A stretch of DNA of 64,000 bases, from IMG/VR virus record IMGVR_UViG_3300027976_003308, positions 1-64,000 of that record; one strand, given 5' to 3'. Positions within the stretch are counted from its first letter, which is position 1, and each line of letters begins with the position of its first letter. This DNA comes from a virus. Position numbers and translations under genes: made by a program. The notes beneath the pieces were generated by a model. The model was given only the letters and a program-made list of their open reading frames with translations, searched no databases and had not been told where the DNA came from. Of this stretch, positions 44,040 to 51,501 are shown in pieces.

Positions 44040-44068
44040 TTGTTTTTCCGACAAAAAAATGATAAAAT
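44040..44068 (+). promoter_or_regulatory. Sigma70-like promoter before the UvsY-like gene
   Basis: TTGTTT and TAAAAT are spaced by 17 bases. The -10 box ends 44 bases before the ATG at 44113. It would let the UvsY-like gene be expressed apart from the helicase gene. Confidence 0.55.
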
Positions 44069-44112
44069 TACATTAAGGCATATATAAAACATACAAAAAA
44101 GAAAGGTAAATC

Positions 44113-44655
44113 ATGTCAAGAAAAGAGAAGTTAGAGTTTGCAGGAGTTATTGTTGAAATTGATCCAGAAAACCTTCGTTTCAATGAAAACAATCTGTCTC
44201 AATATATTCAGACTGAAGCTGGTTACTACGACAATTTCGGAGCTTATCTCTCATTAGCTGAGAAGAATTTACAGAACTTCGAATTACGCCATGAAAAACT
44301 GTCGGCTGATCGATTTATTGAAGCAAAGGAGTCTGGCGGCAGTGACAAGTTAGCTGAAGCAAAGGCAAAGGCTGATCCAGATGTTGTGGCTTTTAAAGAG
44401 AAAGTTAATGATGCAAAATATGCTGTCAATAGATTGAAGCAACATTTGCGTGCTTGGGACAAGAATCACGACAACGCTCAGAGTTTGGGGCACATGCAAC
44501 GCAAGATGATGGATAAGCTCAATAGTGACATCATGGGTGGCAAAGGTTACATGCACAGCGGAGTTAATGATGATTTGATTTCAGAAACAATCAAGTCTTA
44601 TAGTGAAGATGAAAAAGGCGGATTCGCAGATGACTTACGTTCTGCGATGTACTGA
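44113..44655 (+). CDS. UvsY-like recombination mediator (tentative)
   Basis: 180 aa, helical and charged. The pattern ADPDVVAFKEKVNDAKYAVN then LGHMQRKMMDKL recalls the C-terminal half of T4 UvsY (a long helix, then HIQDMR-like). UvsY loads UvsX onto gp32-coated ssDNA. Position in a block with gp41, gp32 and UvsX homologues supports the call, but similarity is by eye only. The AAAGG SD precedes the ATG. Its stop codon lies inside a solitary CRISPR repeat (44649-44684). Confidence 0.5.
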   Translation: MSRKEKLEFAGVIVEIDPENLRFNENNLSQYIQTEAGYYDNFGAYLSLAEKNLQNFELRHEKLSADRFIEAKESGGSDKLAEAKAKADPDVVAFKEKVNDAKYAVNRLKQHLRAWDKNHDNAQSLGHMQRKMMDKLNSDIMGGKGYMHSGVNDDLISETIKSYSEDEKGGFADDLRSAMY

Positions 44656-44684
44656 TGCTATTCAATAGGATAGAATCAAGGCAC
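44649..44684 (+). repeat. Solitary CRISPR repeat E3
   Basis: This is a 36-nt copy of the array repeat with a single change near the 5' end (GTACTG for GTGCTG). It overlaps the last codons and stop (TGA) of the UvsY-like gene and is 2.2 kb from the array. The change destroys one pair of the GTGC/GCAC end stem. No second repeat is nearby, so it is not a new array. Confidence 0.92.
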
Positions 44685-44825
44685 TTTCTTAAATTATGTA
44701 ATTCATAAGTGTAGATATGTTTAAGTCCGTCATCTGCCAATTCGAATAGTTATGAGACTAACCTCAATGATGTTTCAAGCTGGATTGCAGAGAGGAAGGC
44801 TAATGAGGAAGTTTGTTCATTCTTT

Positions 44826-44860
44826 GTGCAAATCGCTGGGAATTCCCAGCTTTTATGCAC
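44826..44860 (+). repeat. 35-nt hairpin element, family 2 (copy at 44826)
   Basis: It begins GTGCAAATCGCTGGG and ends in TTTTATGCAC. The inner stem GCTGGG/CCCAGC is perfect, with loop AATT. The outer stem GTGCA/TGCAC has five pairs. Compared with the 35087 copy, the inner-stem change and the outer A-T pair keep pairing, which supports an RNA or cruciform structure. It lies in the 282-base gap 44685-44966. Confidence 0.78.
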
Positions 44861-44902
44861 TGTATGAGTGAAAGCTTGTGCCGAACTCAAATAAAACCAG
44901 AT

Positions 44903-44945
44903 GAGAGACTATGCTTGTTGTGTTAACAGTATGGTCTCTTTTCGT
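44903..44945 (+). terminator. Hairpin with U-run, possible terminator
   Basis: gagagactat and atggtctctt form a 10-bp stem with G-U pairs and a 21-base loop, followed by TTTTCGTTTTC. It ends 21 bases before the secreted protein's ATG, so it could terminate transcription or act as an attenuator in that leader. Confidence 0.5.
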
Positions 44946-44966
44946 TTTCAAATTACAGGTACAAAA

Positions 44967-45446
44967 ATGCTTAAAGGAATAATCACAGTAGTAGCCGTAT
45001 TTTTTGTGACATCTACATCGTTTGGTGGAGAATCATGGCACGCAAAAGAATTTGAAGTTAGAGAAAAACCAAGTGTTGTCTCAACATGGCTAAAGGCTCA
45101 TCCAAAGGAAGTCGCTAGATCAACTGGCGGAGAAATAATTTCTAAGGATGGAGACAATATACGATTAAGACAAGATACACAAAAAGGTATGATGGAATTC
45201 ACAGTGCGTGAATCCTCTTCTGATTCTGGAGACACTTACAATTACAGTTCAAAACTTATTGAAGTTCATAGTGGATTGATTGAAGACCAAAAAACAGTAA
45301 TCAAAGTTGAACCATATCGTGGTGGATCAAAAATAACGATTGAGTTGTCTGCTAGTGTTAGAAACACAAAGCCAATTACAATAAAGCCGGAATTGACAAA
45401 ATCAGCAAAAGGCTTTCAACACATGCTAGAAAGAAATTTTAGATAA
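44967..45446 (+). CDS. Secreted hypothetical protein
   Basis: About 159 aa from ATG 44967. A signal peptide is visible (MLKGIITVVAVFFVTSTSFG) with likely cleavage before GES. The mature part is basic and beta-rich (IEVHSGLIEDQKTVIKVEPY), with no cysteines and no known domain. It should enter the periplasm. Its stop overlaps the phosphatase start codon (TAATG), so the two genes are coupled. Confidence 0.65.
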   Translation: MLKGIITVVAVFFVTSTSFGGESWHAKEFEVREKPSVVSTWLKAHPKEVARSTGGEIISKDGDNIRLRQDTQKGMMEFTVRESSSDSGDTYNYSSKLIEVHSGLIEDQKTVIKVEPYRGGSKITIELSASVRNTKPITIKPELTKSAKGFQHMLERNFR

Positions 45447-45880
45447 TGAGAAGGTCCATTGAAGTAAGATCACTTTCGGATGCTCGCAAGTTTGTATGTT
45501 CTGTGCCATGGGCAGGCATTAGCATTGTTGACAATGTAGGCGAAAACCCGATTCTTTCTAAAGAGAATCGGGTTGGTCTATTAAACATGTCATTTGAAGA
45601 CATTGATTTTCCTCGACCAACAACGCCTCCTGAGTTGATATTTGACGCACAGAAGGCTAAGCAAATTTTGGATTTTGTCAAAGAGATGTGGCCGCAGGTA
45701 GAATGTTTCTTAGTTCATTGTCATGCAGGCATGTCACGATCTCCAGCCGTTGCTGCTGCAATTGAGAATATTTATCATGGTCGTGGAGAAGATAATTATT
45801 GGTTCGAAAGAAAGGTGCCGAACATGTCTGTTTATCGAACTATTTTGAACACGCATTATGAAATATCAACATCAGTTTGA
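45446..45880 (+). CDS. Dual-specificity/tyrosine phosphatase-like protein
   Basis: 144 aa with the CX5R signature CHAGMSRSP (residues about 93-101) preceded by FLVH, the P-loop of cysteine-dependent phosphatases. Upstream, DIDFPRPTTPPELIFD supplies a possible general-acid region. The length suits small DSP-like enzymes. Substrates may be phosphoproteins, RNA 5' ends or phosphosugars. It is coupled to the secreted protein gene. Its 3' end overlaps the convergent 45856 gene by 25 bases. Confidence 0.75.
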   Translation: MRRSIEVRSLSDARKFVCSVPWAGISIVDNVGENPILSKENRVGLLNMSFEDIDFPRPTTPPELIFDAQKAKQILDFVKEMWPQVECFLVHCHAGMSRSPAVAAAIENIYHGRGEDNYWFERKVPNMSVYRTILNTHYEISTSV

Positions 45881-46644
45881 GCAGGAGTTGCCTGCTTTTG
45901 TTTACGAAAATCATTAGCTAATTTTTGTTTTGCTTGAAGATTCTTTAATCGTTCTTCTGCGGCAGCTATATTGAAATCTTTCTTTGACATTGATGTGTGA
46001 GGTCCAGAGTTGGCACCGAATGTAGGTTGGATTTTTCCTTGACCCACTGTGTATGCTTCTTTTGCGACTCGTTCTGCTGGTATAAAAACCATCAATTTTG
46101 AGACGCCAGAACTATTATCGGTAGTTGGTCTTATTTCAACACCATTTTTCGTTCTGAACGCTCTGTCGATTATTCCGCTAGTTTGCTTTATAGCGTCAAG
46201 TGCTGTTGTTTTTAGCATATCTGCTGGAATGTGATATATTTGGGTTTCATCTTGATTCATAACAAAATAATGTTTTACAGATTGTCCTTTGTAATCACGA
46301 CCTTGTGTTCTTGGATTGTTTAATTGATCTGCAACTGGCAGTTTTGGATCAAAGCCAAGAATTAGTTCATATGCTATATCATCACTACCTCGACCAGTTT
46401 TTCTCAATTTAATTTGAACTGGTTCGCTGGGATTTCCGTTGAGGTATCCGTCAATTTTCAACTTAGTGTCAAGTGACATCATGTTATCGACTGTGACGAT
46501 TTTGATTCCGTGATTGAGAAGTTCATCTTTAATAAATTTCTCTCCAATATCTTTTCCTTGTTTTAATCTTTCATCTTTTGATAAATGGCTGAAATCGTGT
46601 CTGACTATTCCAGTTGATTCTATGAATTTTTTAAAATTTCCCAT
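45856..46644 (-). CDS. Possible PD-(D/E)XK-like protein with capsid-targeting-like start
   Basis: 262 aa. It starts MGNFKKFIESTGIVRHDF, fitting the F-K-x-F-I-E pattern of nearby proteins. Residues about 50-75 read DTKLKIDGYLNG and then VQIKLRKTGRGSDD, which resembles the D...xIK core of restriction-endonuclease-like folds with Q in place of E/D. The middle contains VKHYFVMNQDETQIYHIPAD. The C-terminus is Lys/Gln-rich. A nuclease role is plausible but unproven. A good sigma70-like promoter lies upstream. Confidence 0.5.
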   Translation of the reverse strand: MGNFKKFIESTGIVRHDFSHLSKDERLKQGKDIGEKFIKDELLNHGIKIVTVDNMMSLDTKLKIDGYLNGNPSEPVQIKLRKTGRGSDDIAYELILGFDPKLPVADQLNNPRTQGRDYKGQSVKHYFVMNQDETQIYHIPADMLKTTALDAIKQTSGIIDRAFRTKNGVEIRPTTDNSSGVSKLMVFIPAERVAKEAYTVGQGKIQPTFGANSGPHTSMSKKDFNIAAAEERLKNLQAKQKLANDFRKQKQATPAQTDVDIS

Positions 46645-46650
46645 ATCTTA

Positions 46651-46679
46651 TGTATAATAAAATTTGTCGAAAATTTCAA
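46651..46679 (-). promoter_or_regulatory. Sigma70-like promoter for the 45856 gene
   Basis: On the minus strand TTGAAA and TATACA are separated by 17 bases, and the -10 box ends 7 bases before the ATG at 46644. The leader would therefore be nearly absent, so the true start site or start codon may differ slightly. Confidence 0.5.
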
Positions 46680-46787
46680 TACTAAAACATAATATGAATA
46701 GTTGTCACTATAGTATGAAAGATGGGGGTTATGTGTCTGATTGACAAGAATTAGACACAACTGCGGCTAGACATGATGTCATTACTT

Positions 46788-46823
46788 GTGCCTATGCTAT
46801 TCGTAACGATAGTATCAAGGCAC
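46788..46823 (+). repeat. Solitary CRISPR-repeat-like element E4
   Basis: Exactly 36 nt, beginning GTGCCTATGCTATTC and ending in ATCAAGGCAC. The middle differs from the array repeat (CGTAACGATAGT), but the change creates a stable CTATTCG/CGATAG hairpin. Both ends match the array repeat's GTGC and AAGGCAC. Confidence 0.8.
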
Positions 46824-46849
46824 TCTCGAAAGTGCCTTCATCTAACTGA

Positions 46850-46886
46850 GAGTGTGACAGAAGAAAACTTCTGTCACACTCTTTTT
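46850..46886 (+). terminator. Strong rho-independent terminator
   Basis: A 14-bp perfect stem (gagtgtgacagaag and complement), loop AAAA, then TTTTT. It ends five bases before the ATG of the 46891 gene, leaving no room for an SD, so translation of that gene would need a leaderless start or a start further in. Confidence 0.92.
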
Positions 46887-46890
46887 GTTT

Positions 46891-47508
46891 ATGGACTCTG
46901 AATTAATTCGCAAACAACTTGAGTTAGGCTTAATATCTCCAGATATTTTGTTGTCTGGGACCAAGCTTATAGACGAATCTTCAAGAAATGCTGGAGATTA
47001 CAAGGATGGCAACTACTTGCCGTTTTATTACCATCTTGGAAAACAGCTTAAATCAAAAAATGTTTATCAGATTGGAGCCAAACTTGGACTTGTAGGAGCA
47101 TGTTTCCTTAAAAGTTGTAAGACAGTTGAAAGTTGGCTGGCGATGAACAACGACAAAACATTTACTGTTCAAATAATTACAGCCAATTTGAAGTTAAACA
47201 CGAAATATTTTAATGATATTATGCCCGGTCCTATTTCTTGTATATCATTTACGGATGATATATTGGAAACTGAGATTCCTAATGCAAAGAAATTTTCTGG
47301 ATTCGATCTTGGGTTTCTTACAGAAAACTTTGGAGAAGAAAAATATCTGAAACATCTGAATTTCTTGTGGAAATTTTTGGTTCCAGAAGGATTATTAGTC
47401 GCAGACTATATAACAGAACATGATGTTTTTCACGAGTTTTGCAGGGTAAAAAACCGTGAACCAATAATTTTTAACACTCGTTATGGTGTAGGCATTATCC
47501 AGAAATAA
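46891..47508 (+). CDS. Methyltransferase-fold-like protein
   Basis: 205 aa from ATG 46891. VYQIGAKLGLVGACFLKSCK near residue 60 resembles the SAM-binding motif I of class I methyltransferases (E/D-x-G-x-G-x-G), with unusual residues. Later FLWKFLVPEGLLVADYI fits the 'LkpGG' strand. The catalytic target is unknown, and the degenerate motif may mean it is not an active enzyme. The start codon directly follows a terminator hairpin, so the true start may be further in. Confidence 0.5.
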   Translation: MDSELIRKQLELGLISPDILLSGTKLIDESSRNAGDYKDGNYLPFYYHLGKQLKSKNVYQIGAKLGLVGACFLKSCKTVESWLAMNNDKTFTVQIITANLKLNTKYFNDIMPGPISCISFTDDILETEIPNAKKFSGFDLGFLTENFGEEKYLKHLNFLWKFLVPEGLLVADYITEHDVFHEFCRVKNREPIIFNTRYGVGIIQK

Positions 47509-47524
47509 GGTAACAGGAGAAAAA

Positions 47525-48463
47525 ATGGGATACGAAATCAATTATATTTTCCATCCACGCAAAGAAGATGGTGGCTATAACACAGATGTCAAAGAAGACA
47601 AGACTGTTAAAGTCGGAAAAGCATTCGACGATATGCCGTTAGAGAAGTGTGCTGCTGCCATCATGGCTCAATTAGCTCGTCGAGATGTTTGGGTTGTGGA
47701 TGTTAAAGTTTATGAACTCATCAAGAGCGAGATAAATTTTAAAGAGGCGGCTGATGGACGTGGGATAATCTTAAAGAACAGAAAATACAATTTGGGAAGC
47801 ACTGCTGAAGCGTTGGCTGAAGATTTGATTGAAGAAATTCAGCCACAAATTCAAGGAATGATTGTTCCTCCCGGAATGCAACCTCATGAAATCGCTGCGA
47901 TGCAAAGACAAAAAACTTCTACAGATATGTCAAATCTATATGACGGGAACAGTAGGGTTCCAGTAAAACAAAATCCAAGACCGCAGGTTAATCAAAACAA
48001 AGTGATTTATTATGTGTATTTTGAGCCGCTTCAATGGACGAATGAAGCTAGAAAGAACAAGTTGAGATTTACAGAAGACAAGAAATATTCTGTTCATGCT
48101 GTAATTCCTAAGAAGACTGCCACTGGCGATATAAGGTTAGATGCTCAAGAAATTGCTTTGACTGATGATGAGGGCAAGGTAATGATTCTTGATGAGAAAT
48201 ACTTTACTGTAGCTGGGAGGGGGTTAATTGCAGATGAGCAATTGGGGTTTTCAGGATCAAACGGAAGAAGAGATTCAAGACCAAAGCTTATGCACGAAAA
48301 CGAACTCACAATTGGCAATCATCAAGAAGAAAGGCAGCCGCAGCCTTATAAGCAGGTTCGGAGGCTTAATCAAACGGATATTCCTGCTGGAGTCCCGTTA
48401 GATGATGGAACCATACCGGAAGAATTATTTCAAGTGCCGGATTTGCGGCCTAACAGAAGATAA
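47525..48463 (+). CDS. Hypothetical protein
   Basis: 312 aa with a clear AGGAG SD. Soluble, with no membrane segment. The N-terminal half has a helical MPLEKCAAAIMAQLARRDVW region, then a Q/P-rich linker (PPGMQPHEIAAMQRQ) and a C-terminal domain beginning KVIYYVYFEPLQWTNEA. The last 60 residues are polar. No family was recognised. It lies in the block leading to gp32 and UvsX, so a replication-related role is possible. Confidence 0.6.
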   Translation: MGYEINYIFHPRKEDGGYNTDVKEDKTVKVGKAFDDMPLEKCAAAIMAQLARRDVWVVDVKVYELIKSEINFKEAADGRGIILKNRKYNLGSTAEALAEDLIEEIQPQIQGMIVPPGMQPHEIAAMQRQKTSTDMSNLYDGNSRVPVKQNPRPQVNQNKVIYYVYFEPLQWTNEARKNKLRFTEDKKYSVHAVIPKKTATGDIRLDAQEIALTDDEGKVMILDEKYFTVAGRGLIADEQLGFSGSNGRRDSRPKLMHENELTIGNHQEERQPQPYKQVRRLNQTDIPAGVPLDDGTIPEELFQVPDLRPNRR

Positions 48464-48475
48464 GAAAGAAATATT

Positions 48476-48970
48476 ATGACATCTAAACAACAAAAAAAGT
48501 TGCAGAAGCGTGTGTCTCGTGAAAGAGACACACGCAAGAAAATTCTCGTAAGACGAGAAGCAATACGTGCTCCAATTCGCAAAGAAAAAGAAGAGATTCT
48601 TCGCCAGAAGAGAGTTAAAAAACTTCAGCGTGATTTGGAACAGTTTGATCAAGTGATGACAGATCGTGAAATGTTTGAAGCAAGTGACAATACTTTGAGT
48701 CAGCTTGAAAAGAATATTGCGATTCTTAAAGCACTAGAAGAAGAACACAATCGAGAGATAACACAAAAAGAGAAGATCAATGAGAGGCTTGAATCTGAAG
48801 GATACTACACTTTGGAAGAAAAAATGAATGCTGCTCGTGAATTTTATGAATCAGATATGGGTGTCGGCGGATCTTCTGGTGCGAGTTTTTCTGTAAACAA
48901 ACCGATGAAAGACACGGCAGAAATTTCTGTAATAAAAGCTCCTTCGAATGAATCTACAGAAATTTCTTAA
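48476..48970 (+). CDS. Charged coiled-coil hypothetical protein
   Basis: 164 aa. The first half is strongly basic (KKLQKRVSRERDTRKKILVR), and the middle forms a long charged helix (LSQLEKNIAILKALEEEHNR). The C-terminal 40 residues are glycine/serine-rich. It could bind nucleic acid or act as a scaffold. It follows the previous gene by 12 bases and precedes the gp32 promoter. Confidence 0.6.
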   Translation: MTSKQQKKLQKRVSRERDTRKKILVRREAIRAPIRKEKEEILRQKRVKKLQRDLEQFDQVMTDREMFEASDNTLSQLEKNIAILKALEEEHNREITQKEKINERLESEGYYTLEEKMNAAREFYESDMGVGGSSGASFSVNKPMKDTAEISVIKAPSNESTEIS

Positions 48971-48986
48971 ACAATGCTAAAGTCCA

Positions 48987-49015
48987 TTGACCCGTTTTGC
49001 GAAAAGAACTATAAC
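48987..49015 (+). promoter_or_regulatory. Sigma70-like promoter for gp32
   Basis: TTGACC and TATAAC with exactly 17 bases between, the best promoter match I found in the window. The start of transcription would be about 50 bases before the gp32 ATG, leaving a leader that could be autoregulated as in T4 gp32 mRNA; no pseudoknot was confirmed. Confidence 0.75.
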
Positions 49016-49070
49016 ATAAACATCTGAAACACATTGTTACAGATACTTTTCTATTTACGGAGTAAAAACC

Positions 49071-50075
49071 ATGTCAGATTTTGGAACACTCGATCTCGAA
49101 GAAATGATGGGCGAAGACGCTCGTCTCAGTGAATCTGGTCAAGCGAATTTTCTTGACCAGTTCGTCCCAATGCCGGATGTAAAGCCCGGACAAACAGGCA
49201 CTCTTTGTATACGAATTTTGCCCCCAGTGCGTTCTGGGAAGCTTTATCAGTATAACAGAACCCATAAAATGAACGGTCGCAGCATTCATTGCCCTCGTCC
49301 GCTCGTTAATGGAAAATGGGAACGATCCATTGCCTGTCCTGTTTGTGATTATTACAGTGGTCTGTGGGCACAAGCGGACAAGTTGGAGAAAGCTGGTCAT
49401 GTTAATGAAGCCAATAAGCTAAAAGAAGAGGCTCGTAACATTAAGCCAGTTGAGCGTTACTATTACAACGCAATCGTCCGTTCAATGCCGGGTGATGGGG
49501 GAGCAATCCTGACGAACGTCGGGCCACGAATTCTTAGCGTAGGCAAGTTGTTGCATAAGCAACTTATTCGTGCCATTGTTGGAGAAGAAGGTGATCCAGA
49601 TTCTAAGCTGGGCAACTTCACAGACCTCAAGTCTGGTTATGACTTCATCATTCGAAAGGAAGTCACCAGTGGAGACGGTTTTCCGAAGTATGATCGGTCT
49701 GGTTTCGCTCGCAGCACTTCTCCTGCTGGAAATCCAGAAGAAGTTAAGAAGTGGGCAGAAGCACTTCACGACTTGACAAAACTTCGCAATCCTCGTGATC
49801 TTGAAGTTTTGGAAAAAGAACTAGCGATCCATCGTGGATTGATTCCTGATGATTTCGAGAAGTTCGATACTAACAGTTTTGATGCCAAGTGGGGCAAGAA
49901 GGCTGCTGAAGAAGTGCAAGAATTGATGGATCACAAGCCGGGCGGTGTGTCCGTTCCTGCTGGAGTTCCAGCCTCTGAAACAGTCGCCTCTGAAACAAGC
50001 GTCTCGACAAAGAGCGAAGATATTCCCATCGAAGATGAGGATTTCTTAAGTGCTCTTGAAGATATGGAAAAGTAA
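49071..50075 (+). CDS. gp32-like single-stranded DNA-binding protein
   Basis: 334 aa. CIRILPPVRSGKLYQYNRTH, a zinc-ligand set (H...C, then ACPVCDYY), IKPVERYYYNAIV and a long basic and aromatic region match the OB-fold core of T4-type gp32. The C-terminal tail is acidic (EDIPIEDEDFLSALEDMEK), the part that in T4 recruits partner proteins. It coats ssDNA in replication and recombination and works with UvsX, UvsY and gp41-type helicase. It has its own promoter and a strong terminator. A membrane-anchored paralogue lies at 4020. Confidence 0.85.
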   Translation: MSDFGTLDLEEMMGEDARLSESGQANFLDQFVPMPDVKPGQTGTLCIRILPPVRSGKLYQYNRTHKMNGRSIHCPRPLVNGKWERSIACPVCDYYSGLWAQADKLEKAGHVNEANKLKEEARNIKPVERYYYNAIVRSMPGDGGAILTNVGPRILSVGKLLHKQLIRAIVGEEGDPDSKLGNFTDLKSGYDFIIRKEVTSGDGFPKYDRSGFARSTSPAGNPEEVKKWAEALHDLTKLRNPRDLEVLEKELAIHRGLIPDDFEKFDTNSFDAKWGKKAAEEVQELMDHKPGGVSVPAGVPASETVASETSVSTKSEDIPIEDEDFLSALEDMEK

Positions 50076-50087
50076 ACCTTTTCTAAA

Positions 50088-50122
50088 GAGGAGCGGATGA
50101 GTAGTCCGCTCCTCATTTTTTT
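50088..50122 (+). terminator. Rho-independent terminator after gp32
   Basis: A 10-bp perfect stem (gaggagcgga and complement) with a 7-base loop, then A and seven Ts. It separates gp32 from uvsX, which starts 38 bases later, so uvsX needs readthrough or its own promoter. Confidence 0.9.
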
Positions 50123-50159
50123 ACTAAAAGCTTGTTTTAAGAGGGATATTATTATTATT

Positions 50160-51413
50160 ATGGCAAAGAAGAAAATAACAGACGCATCAGTCGTGGACAT
50201 GGATGCGGCATATGCTGCTATTGCAGAAAAAACTGGTGGAGACACTCTTGATTGTCTTGAAGACATCAAATTTTTTATTGACACTGGAAATCTTTCGATC
50301 AATTATTCCTGCTCTGGTAGGTTTATTAAAGGCGGCATTCCGGGAAACAGAATCACAGAAGCATATGGTCCAGAGGCTTCTGGAAAATCACTTATTGCGT
50401 CAAATTGTTTGTTTGGAGTTCAACAAATTGATGGATGGGCTGTGATCTTGGATTGCGAAAATGCAACAAATGCAGATTTCATGAAAAAAGTCAGCCATCT
50501 GAATTTGAAACGAGTTATACGTTACGCACCATCATCTTTGGAGCGAGCATTCAGACAGATTCACACTACTACGAAAGAAATTCGTGATAAAGAAAAAGAA
50601 TTAGGAATTGAAAGAAAACCAATTCTTTTTGTATTTGACTCTTTAACTGTTCCGCCTTGTGAACGTGAACTGAGAGAAAATAAACTTCCGATGGATTATA
50701 ATCCTGCTCAATGGAAGACGATTGTAGGACGTCAAGAACAGCCGGGAGAAAGAGCTAAAGTAATTTCAGCAGAGATGCGTAAATTACAAGCAATGGTTGT
50801 TGAAAACGACGTAACAGTTTACCTCATTAATCAGACTCGTGATAAGATTGGCGTTATGTACGGAAACCCAGAAACAACGCCGGGTGGAAATGCAGTGAAG
50901 TTTTATGCTTCTCTAAGAATGAGAACATCAGCTAAGAAAAAGATTGAACACAAGAACTTGGAGAAATTTTCTGGCATCAACATGCAGGTAAAAAATGTAA
51001 AGAATCGTTCTTGCCGTCCATTCATTGTAGCTGATGATATTAAGTTGTATTTCGATGATGGAGTAGATCCATTGAGTGGTTTGCTTAACTGTTTAATTTC
51101 TGATGAGAGAATTACAGGCAAAGGCACCTATTCAGTTGCAGAAAATTATTTGCCAGAAGGACTGGCTGAATATAAGTTTAAAGCAAAGAAGTCAGATAAT
51201 AGAGTTCCTATCCAAGTTCTGCTTGATTGCCCAAAGTTAATTGACGCAGAAACAGAAGCTGAAGTTCAAGAGTATCTTGATAGATGGGGCGGAGGATTAA
51301 TGGCTACTGAGAGTGGAGAGTACGGAGAAAAGAACGTACAATTCGACGCTGATGGAAATCCATTTGAAACTGGTGGATATGACGATGAAGAAAGCGAAGA
51401 AAGCGAAGATTAA
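50160..51413 (+). CDS. uvsX: UvsX/RecA-type recombinase
   Basis: 417 aa from ATG 50160 (MAKKKITDAS), preceded by AGAGGG; the frame is open further upstream through the terminator but that is not a likely start. Walker A is AYGPEASGKSLIA (near residue 75), with VILDCENATNADFMKK, a Walker B-like ILFVFDSLTVP, and TTPGGNAVKFYASLRMRT for loop L2. It forms filaments on ssDNA and exchanges strands. The acidic tail (DDEESEESED) is typical of phage recombinases. It ends at a strong terminator. Confidence 0.9.
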   Translation: MAKKKITDASVVDMDAAYAAIAEKTGGDTLDCLEDIKFFIDTGNLSINYSCSGRFIKGGIPGNRITEAYGPEASGKSLIASNCLFGVQQIDGWAVILDCENATNADFMKKVSHLNLKRVIRYAPSSLERAFRQIHTTTKEIRDKEKELGIERKPILFVFDSLTVPPCERELRENKLPMDYNPAQWKTIVGRQEQPGERAKVISAEMRKLQAMVVENDVTVYLINQTRDKIGVMYGNPETTPGGNAVKFYASLRMRTSAKKKIEHKNLEKFSGINMQVKNVKNRSCRPFIVADDIKLYFDDGVDPLSGLLNCLISDERITGKGTYSVAENYLPEGLAEYKFKAKKSDNRVPIQVLLDCPKLIDAETEAEVQEYLDRWGGGLMATESGEYGEKNVQFDADGNPFETGGYDDEESEESED

Positions 51414-51432
51414 AATACTTTTCTACGATAGT

Positions 51433-51468
51433 AAGGCAGATGGTCAATACTGACCATCTGCCTTTTTT
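51433..51468 (+). terminator. Rho-independent terminator after uvsX
   Basis: A 14-bp perfect stem (aaggcagatggtca and complement), loop ATAC, followed by TTTT. It lies 20 bases after the uvsX stop and faces the convergent gene at 51502. Confidence 0.92.
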
Positions 51469-51501
51469 CGTAAGTAAAAATATAGTTTGATACCATCCTC
51501 A

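Larger units (their letters stand above)
46732..46886 (+). ncRNA. Candidate small RNA containing a CRISPR-repeat-like element
   Basis: In the 246-base divergent gap several hairpins follow each other: tgtgtct/agacaca (46732 with 46754), gacatgatgtc (46770), the repeat-like element E4 (46788-46823), then aaggcact/agtgcctt, which pairs the end of E4 with the bases just after it, and a 14-bp terminator. E4 can fold on itself (GTGCC with GGCAC) or pair with the downstream AGTGCCTT, two exclusive states. No promoter is clear. It may instead be the leader of the 46891 gene. Confidence 0.5.

Noticed and set aside
46428-46445. tcgctgggatttccg resembles the inner part of the family 2 hairpin element
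   Set aside because: It lies inside the coding sequence of the 45856 gene and lacks the GTGC/GCAC ends and the full stem.
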